Positions 49,272-53,522 of a stretch of DNA of 53,522 nt are shown piece by piece. This stretch comes from Deltaproteobacteria bacterium (GTDB taxonomy: Bacteria; Myxococcota_A; Polyangia; GCA-2747355; JADLHG01). The notes beneath the pieces were generated by a model. It was not told where the DNA came from. It did not search any database and saw only the letters and a list, made by a program, of their open reading frames with translations. The first letter of the stretch is position 1; each line of letters begins with the position of its first letter. A program made the translations under genes and the position numbers. Location: NCBI GenBank assembly GCA_020848905.1, contig JADLHG010000074.1, positions 1-53,522 on the forward strand, given 5' to 3'.

Positions 49272-51248
49272 ATGTCGTTGTCGCACCCCCGCATCGTGCT
49301 GCGTCTCGCCCGGCTGATGCCGCTCGCCGGGATCGCCGGACTCGTCGCCGCGGCGCCGGTGCAGGCCCGACAGGGGGATCGCCAGCCCGCGGCCGAGCAA
49401 GCGGTCCTCATGTCGCTCAAGCCGGTCTGGGCCGAGCGCATGTTCGTGACCGGCACGAAGCGCTTCGAGCTGCGCAAGAACCGCCCCGGCTGGCACGAAG
49501 GCACCCAGGTGCTGATCTACGCCTCGACCGACGACGGCAAGCAGCAGCCGCGGCGGGTGGCGAAGCGCGCGCTCGTCGGGAGCTTCGTGACCGGCAAGAT
49601 CTACGAGGGCTCGCCCCTCGAGCTGTGGCTCACCCTTGGCGCGGCGGCCGACGGCGTCGAAGGATACTTCCGCGACGTGGAGCGCGGGTACGCCATCGAG
49701 GTCACCGACCCTCGGCGGCTCGCGCGCCCGGTTCCGCTCGAGGAGCTCCGAGAGCGCGCCCCCGGCTTCGTCCCGCCGCAGAGCCTGCAGTACCTCCGCC
49801 CCGGCGAGGCCACGCTCTGGCAGGCCCTCGAGGAGAGCCGTCGAGGCTCCGGGCCCGAGCCGCAGCCCGCGCGAGTGCGAGGACCCCTGGCCGCCGACGA
49901 CCCGCGCATCGAGGGTGCGCCGCCGCGCCGGGCCGCCGCCAACGCGCAGCCGCTCTTCGTCTACCACCCGGACGTGGTCTTCGCCCGCCAGGGAGGCGCC
50001 CTGCGCACGACGGCGCACACCAAGCCGCGCGAGGTGCACGACGCGCTCCTCGCCGAGGGCCTCGCGGCCGCGGCGCAGATCCTGCGGCCCGGTCGACTCT
50101 CCGTCGAGGATCTCTTGCGCGCTCACAGCGCGCGCTACGTGCAAGCGGTGCTCACGGGCGAGGGGCGCCTGGCCATGACCCAGGGCTTCTTCGGCGGCTG
50201 GGCCCCCGAGGTCGCGCGGCACGCGCTGGCCTCCGCCGCGGGAAGCTACGAGGCGGCACGCCTGGCCCTCGATCGCGGAACCATCGTCGGGCACCTGGCC
50301 TCGGGGAGCCACCACGCGAGCCTGCACATGGGCGACGGCTTCGGCACCTTCAACGGACCGGTGGTGGCGGCGAAGAAGCTGCAAGCCGAAGGTCGCGCGC
50401 GACGCGTGTTGATCGTGGACGGGGACCTCCACTTCGGCAGCGGCACGAGCCAGCTCACCCTCGGTGACCCGAGCCTCGCGTACTATGCCGTCTACGGCGT
50501 GCCCACGGGGAGCGTGCGCGAGACGACCACGAACGTGGCGCGACCGGTGCCGCGCGGGGCCTCCCCCGAGGAGTACCTGGCCACCTTCGCGAGCGGCCTC
50601 GAGGAGCTCGTCGATCGCTTCCAGCCCGAGGTGATCCTCTATAACGCGGGGGCGGACCCCTATCACTCGGACCCCGTGAACCGCGCCGCGAACCTGCAGG
50701 CCGGGCGGCGCACGCTCTTCCTGAGAGACACCTTCCTCTTCGCGCTCGCGCGGAGTCGGGGCATCCCCGTGGCCTGGGAGCTCGGCGGCGGCTACACGCC
50801 GGACCGGCGTCGCCTGGTGGAGCTCCACCTGAACACCGCGCGCGCGGCCAAGGAGGTGCTGGCGCAGGTTCGACCCGGCACCGCGCTGCGGCGCGTGGCG
50901 GGGATGGACGCGATGACCTGGTCGGTGCAGCACGGGGCCCCCACCTTCCCGCGCTGGCAGGTAGGGCAAGCGCGCGCGCAGGAGCTCCTCGGACCCGGGC
51001 CCGAGGCGGTCCCCGAGGAGCGCCTCGTCAAGCTCGTGCGCGGACGAACCCGCGGGCTCACGCCGCGACCGGGAGAGATCGCCGAGCGCCAGCTCGAAGA
51101 GGCCATGGGCGAGCTCTTCGGCGGTCCGCCGCGCCCGCGCCGCGCACCCGCGGAGGCGCAGGTCGAACAGGTCGGCGACGGGGATTTCTGCCCGCTGCCC
51201 GAGCGGCCGGCCCCCGCTCCGCGGCGAGCGCCCGCCAAGCCGCGCTAG
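49272..51248 (+). CDS. ASCH-domain / histone-deacetylase-family fusion with signal-like N-terminus
   Basis: 658 aa. Residues 1-33 (IVLRLARLMPLAGIAGLVAA, then APVQA) look like a signal peptide. Residues about 45-150 form an ASCH (PUA-like) domain: VLMSLKPVWAERMFVTGTKR, FELRKNRPGWHEGTQVLIYA and GSFVTGKIYEGSPLELW. From about 225 comes a class II/AcuC-like deacetylase: GHLASGSHHASLHMGDGFG (His pair near 347), VLIVDGDLHFGSGT (zinc Asp/His near 383), YNAGADPYHSDPV (zinc Asp near 462), and WELGGGYTPD with the catalytic Tyr. The family removes acetyl or acyl groups from amines. The tail is Pro/Arg-rich. An internal ATG at 49410 would give a cytosolic form. No Shine-Dalgarno fits the first ATG well. 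Confidence 0.88.
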   Translation: MSLSHPRIVLRLARLMPLAGIAGLVAAAPVQARQGDRQPAAEQAVLMSLKPVWAERMFVTGTKRFELRKNRPGWHEGTQVLIYASTDDGKQQPRRVAKRALVGSFVTGKIYEGSPLELWLTLGAAADGVEGYFRDVERGYAIEVTDPRRLARPVPLEELRERAPGFVPPQSLQYLRPGEATLWQALEESRRGSGPEPQPARVRGPLAADDPRIEGAPPRRAAANAQPLFVYHPDVVFARQGGALRTTAHTKPREVHDALLAEGLAAAAQILRPGRLSVEDLLRAHSARYVQAVLTGEGRLAMTQGFFGGWAPEVARHALASAAGSYEAARLALDRGTIVGHLASGSHHASLHMGDGFGTFNGPVVAAKKLQAEGRARRVLIVDGDLHFGSGTSQLTLGDPSLAYYAVYGVPTGSVRETTTNVARPVPRGASPEEYLATFASGLEELVDRFQPEVILYNAGADPYHSDPVNRAANLQAGRRTLFLRDTFLFALARSRGIPVAWELGGGYTPDRRRLVELHLNTARAAKEVLAQVRPGTALRRVAGMDAMTWSVQHGAPTFPRWQVGQARAQELLGPGPEAVPEERLVKLVRGRTRGLTPRPGEIAERQLEEAMGELFGGPPRPRRAPAEAQVEQVGDGDFCPLPERPAPAPRRAPAKPR

Positions 51249-51290
51249 CGCACGGCGACGACGCGCAACGCCGGCGCTCGTCGCTCCCCG

Positions 51291-51305
51291 CGGCACCTAC
51301 ATTGC
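51291..51305 (+). promoter_or_regulatory. Upstream sigma-54-like site before the proline-rich membrane protein
   Basis: cGGCACCtacaTTGC has GG (51292-51293) and GC (51304-51305) exactly 10 apart. It lies 29 bases upstream of a second, better-placed match, so it may be a tandem promoter or chance. Confidence 0.35.
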
Positions 51306-51319
51306 GGCACAGATCGTCC

Positions 51320-51335
51320 TGGTCCCCACCTTGCA
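51320..51335 (+). promoter_or_regulatory. Sigma-54 (-24/-12) promoter of the proline-rich membrane protein
   Basis: TGGTCCCcaccTTGCA has GG at 51321-51322 and GC at 51333-51334, exactly 10 apart, with a perfect TTGCA. The leader to the ATG at 51374 would be about 28 bases. Confidence 0.48.
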
Positions 51336-51373
51336 TTTCACTCCCGCGTCGCCGACGCGACCCGGGAGGCTCG

Positions 51374-52435
51374 ATGCAGCCCAGCAGGAAAGACAGCCCG
51401 TCCCCCGAGCAGCCAGCCGCGGTCAGCCCCTTCTGGTGCGCGGTGGCCCCGCGCGAACGCGTCGGGCCGCGGCTTCTGACCCCGCCTCGAAGCTCTCCGC
51501 CGAGGACGCTCCCACCGTCGAGAAACGTGGTCCAGAGCCGCCACGTGGGCGCGGTCACCGCGCCGGGCTACGAGGCGAAGCACCCGGGCCCCGGCCGCAC
51601 CTCCACGGCGGAGGTCGCGCGCCTCGCGAGGCAGTCGCTGAAGGCGCCTCCGCCGCGCGAGGACTCGGTCCCGCAGACTGGGGGCACGATCCCCATCCCG
51701 GGGGCGGATGGAGTCCCACCCGTAGCGCCCGCGCTACCCGCGGGGATCGCGCCACCGCCCCTGCCGATGGGCCTGCTCCCGCCCGCGCACCCGAGAAACG
51801 CGACCACGACGGGCGCGACCATCCCGGCGACCAGCGCGAGCACGCGAGCGGCACGCCGCATCGCACGCCTCGTCGAACGAGCGCACGAGCGCCTGCGACG
51901 CCTCGAGCTCCACGCCCGCGCGAGAGGGCTACGCGCGCGGTGGATGGGCCTTCCGCGGAGGACCCGCTGGGCCGCGGGGGTCGGCGCCGGGGTGAGCCTG
52001 GCCATCTTCTCCGTCGCGCTGGGCCTCGCGCTGCGGGGTTCCACGGCGCAGGCCAACACGACGCCGCTCGTGCTCGTCCCCCAATCCAGCGCAGCCGCAG
52101 ACGACGGCGAGACGCGCAGCCCGACGCCGCGGAGTGGCCGCGCGCTCCGTGCGATCGCACCTGGACCCGCGCTGGGTAGCCACGTCGGGCAACGCGTCCC
52201 GGAATCTCCGCAGCAAGCCCTCGAGACCAGCGCCGAGGAAGATCGCGCGCTCCGCCAGCCCCGCCCCCGCGCGCCGGTCGCCCCGAAGGGCGTGCGCATC
52301 CGCTACGACCGCGCCCGCGACGTCGTGGAGATCTACCTGCCCGACGGCGCGGAGACGCAGGTCGAGCTGAAGCGCGACCCGCAGCCGAAGAGCCGCGCGA
52401 AGGCCGGCAAGCGCCCCACCCGACCGCGGCGCTAA
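51374..52435 (+). CDS. Proline-rich single-pass membrane protein
   Basis: 353 aa from the ATG at 51374, with GGGAGG five bases upstream. Residues 1-155 are Pro/Ser/Arg-rich and probably disordered (SPPRTLPPSRNVVQ; PALPAGIAPPPLPMGLLPPA). A basic helix (RAARRIARLVERAHERLRRL) precedes one membrane helix at about 199-220 (WAAGVGAGVSLAIFSVALGL). The periplasmic part ends in a small strand pair (GVRIRYDRARDVVEIYLPDG) and a basic tail. No signal peptide or domain family was recognised. The layout, with a cytosolic Pro-rich arm, anchor and short outer part, fits an envelope scaffold; this is inference. Confidence 0.72.
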   Translation: MQPSRKDSPSPEQPAAVSPFWCAVAPRERVGPRLLTPPRSSPPRTLPPSRNVVQSRHVGAVTAPGYEAKHPGPGRTSTAEVARLARQSLKAPPPREDSVPQTGGTIPIPGADGVPPVAPALPAGIAPPPLPMGLLPPAHPRNATTTGATIPATSASTRAARRIARLVERAHERLRRLELHARARGLRARWMGLPRRTRWAAGVGAGVSLAIFSVALGLALRGSTAQANTTPLVLVPQSSAAADDGETRSPTPRSGRALRAIAPGPALGSHVGQRVPESPQQALETSAEEDRALRQPRPRAPVAPKGVRIRYDRARDVVEIYLPDGAETQVELKRDPQPKSRAKAGKRPTRPRR

Positions 52436-52580
52436 ACCCGGTCTCCCTGGCCCCGATCCATCCCCCCGAGATGCGCTGCCCATGGGACCGCTCGCCCACC
52501 TGCGGCCCGCGGCCCCGCCCCTTCCGCTCTGCAGCCTGAGGATCCGCTGCCTTCTGAGCGAACCGAGCGCCTGGCGTGCG

Positions 52581-52596
52581 TGGACCGGCGCTTGCA
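52581..52596 (+). promoter_or_regulatory. Sigma-54 (-24/-12) promoter of the terminal Cys-rich lipoprotein
   Basis: TGGACCGgcgcTTGCA has GG at 52582-52583 and GC at 52594-52595, exactly 10 apart, and a perfect TTGCA. The leader to the ATG at 52629 would be about 20 bases, room for the GGAG seen at 52620-52623. Confidence 0.58.
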
Positions 52597-52628
52597 CATT
52601 CGCCCCGCCGATGCGCAACGGAGACTCG

Positions 52629-53522
52629 ATGAGACACGGAAGCTTCGCGACGCTGCTGCTGCTGAGTCTGACCGCCTGCCCCGGGTCGAACCCCGCGCTC
52701 GACCCGGCCCTCAACGCGGGAGGGGAAGACCCCTACGCGGCCTGCACGGACCCCGAGAAGTGCTGCCCCGAGGCGCAGCGCACCTGCGTTGGGAGCCCCG
52801 ACACGGGGCTGGTGTGCAGCTGCCAGTCGCTCTGGGACTGCAGCAAGAACCCGAGCAAGTGCGAGTCCGAGATCCCCACGCCACCGCCAGGCGGAGGGGC
52901 CTGGAGGTGCACCTGGAGCGAACAGAAATACACCTGCGCGCAGAGCGGCGAGGCGAACACTCCTCCGCCCTCGGGCGGGGGCTGGAGCTGCAGCTTCGAC
53001 AGTAAGAGCGGCGCGTGGATCTGCACGATGACGTACGTGCCGACGCCCACCAACCAGCCCGGAGGCACCGGCGGCTGGAGGTGCTCCGTCGTGGAGGAGC
53101 TGAAAAAGCTCGTCTGCAAGAAGATCGAAACCGCCACGCCGGGCCAGGGCCCCGACGCCGGCACGGGCTCGACTCCCACGCCGCCGCCCACCAGCCCTCC
53201 GCGACGCGACGGAGGCTTCAAGTGGCCGCTTCCCACGCGCCCCGACGCAGGAACGACGACCCCTCCCCCGACGAGCCCCGGCACCGAGTGCATCCCCGGG
53301 CAGAAGATGTGGTGCGACGGCGAGCAGTACTGCGGCTGGGGGATGGTGGAGTGCCTCGCCGACGGCAAGTGGAAGAGCAAGCTCGTGAACGGCAGGCGCG
53401 TCATCGACTGTCAGGAGCGCTCCGACGGCAAGCGGCCGAACACGCCGTGCGCCTGCTACAACGTCTACTTCGAGCCCAAGTGCTGCGAGCAGGCGAACTG
53501 CATCCTCCCCGCGGGGACCGAC
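52629..53522 (+). CDS. Cys-rich lipoprotein with three Trp-Cys repeats (partial, runs off the window)
   Basis: 298 codons are present with no stop before the end. GGAG five bases upstream picks the ATG at 52629 over an in-frame ATG at 52611. The signal (GSFATLLLLSLTACPG) has lipobox LTAC. A Cys-rich segment (CTDPEKCCPEAQRTC; CSCQSLWDCSKNPSKC) is followed by three related units separated by Pro/Gly linkers: GGAWRCTWSEQKYTC, GGWSCSFDSKSGAWIC and GGWRCSVVEELKKLVC. After a Pro/Thr-rich spacer a second Cys domain begins (CIPGQKMWCDGEQYCGW; CACYNVYFEPKCCEQANC). It is extracellular and disulfide-rich. No family was recognised. Confidence 0.8.
   Translation, partial: MRHGSFATLLLLSLTACPGSNPALDPALNAGGEDPYAACTDPEKCCPEAQRTCVGSPDTGLVCSCQSLWDCSKNPSKCESEIPTPPPGGGAWRCTWSEQKYTCAQSGEANTPPPSGGGWSCSFDSKSGAWICTMTYVPTPTNQPGGTGGWRCSVVEELKKLVCKKIETATPGQGPDAGTGSTPTPPPTSPPRRDGGFKWPLPTRPDAGTTTPPPTSPGTECIPGQKMWCDGEQYCGWGMVECLADGKWKSKLVNGRRVIDCQERSDGKRPNTPCACYNVYFEPKCCEQANCILPAGTD

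Noticed and set aside
1-53522. tRNA, rRNA, CRISPR arrays, IS elements, integrases or attachment sites
   Set aside because: No cloverleaf-like sequence, regular spaced repeats, transposase motifs or integrase genes were recognised on either strand.

Overview
The window is about 53.5 kb of very GC-rich DNA with strong G/C bias at third codon positions. It encodes many secreted lipoproteins with Asp-Ala/Pro-Asp-Ala linkers, PEGA-domain proteins, a Ser/Thr kinase with a PEGA tail, MopE-type Cys-rich lipoproteins and many sigma-54-like promoters. This combination points to a myxobacterium-like organism (Myxococcota/Polyangia, former Deltaproteobacteria). The taxonomic call is inference from gene style; no rRNA or tRNA gene was seen. 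Both ends cut through genes.

Layout. 1-2709: a partial, possibly frameshifted gene, then a coupled minus-strand operon of a lipoprotein and two paralogous LpoB/CsgG-like + PEGA membrane proteins. 2773-7450: an ArsA-like ATPase, two metallo-beta-lactamase-fold hydrolases, a Can-type beta-carbonic anhydrase and an RlmI-like rRNA methyltransferase. 7695-16287: a secreted protein, a 2-oxoacid:ferredoxin oxidoreductase (alpha plus a beta-gamma fusion) leading straight into a lipoprotein glycoside hydrolase and a lipoprotein esterase, then a lipoprotein polysaccharide deacetylase and another secreted protein. 16306-24111: an exported HAD phosphatase, a small membrane protein, an acyltransferase/alpha-beta hydrolase pair, a CAP-domain lipoprotein, a GH1 beta-glucosidase and a nucleotidyltransferase-like protein. 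24287-34652: a radical SAM protein with a signal-like N-terminus, Cys-rich lipoproteins, a gene remnant, and an operon of tandem pseudokinase-kinase, TPR protein and MopE-type lipoprotein. 34736-40925: a B12-type radical SAM enzyme coupled to a tocopherol-cyclase-like protein, plus two lipoproteins. 40963-47154: a complete SUF iron-sulfur operon in the order rrf2-sufB-sufC-sufD-sufS-sufU-sufT. 47266-53522: a beta-propeller lipoprotein, an ASCH-histone-deacetylase fusion, a proline-rich membrane protein and a Cys-rich lipoprotein running off the end.

The most coherent unusual signal is a set of about a dozen -24/-12 (sigma-54/RpoN) promoter matches, each just upstream of a gene. Nearly all of these genes encode exported, lipid-anchored or membrane proteins. 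Two of the matches are almost identical (GGCACG-N4-TTGCTC). Three of the controlled genes are enzymes normally found in the cytosol (HAD phosphatase, radical SAM, ASCH-HDAC) that here begin with a signal-peptide-like sequence. A sigma-54-driven exported enzyme programme is the best candidate for an undescribed system; no sigma-54 activator gene lies in the window.

Long open frames antisense to real genes are common because of the base composition and were left out. No IS element, CRISPR array, tRNA or rRNA was recognised. No gap between accepted genes exceeds 300 bases; the largest (17347-17644) is described in the list.
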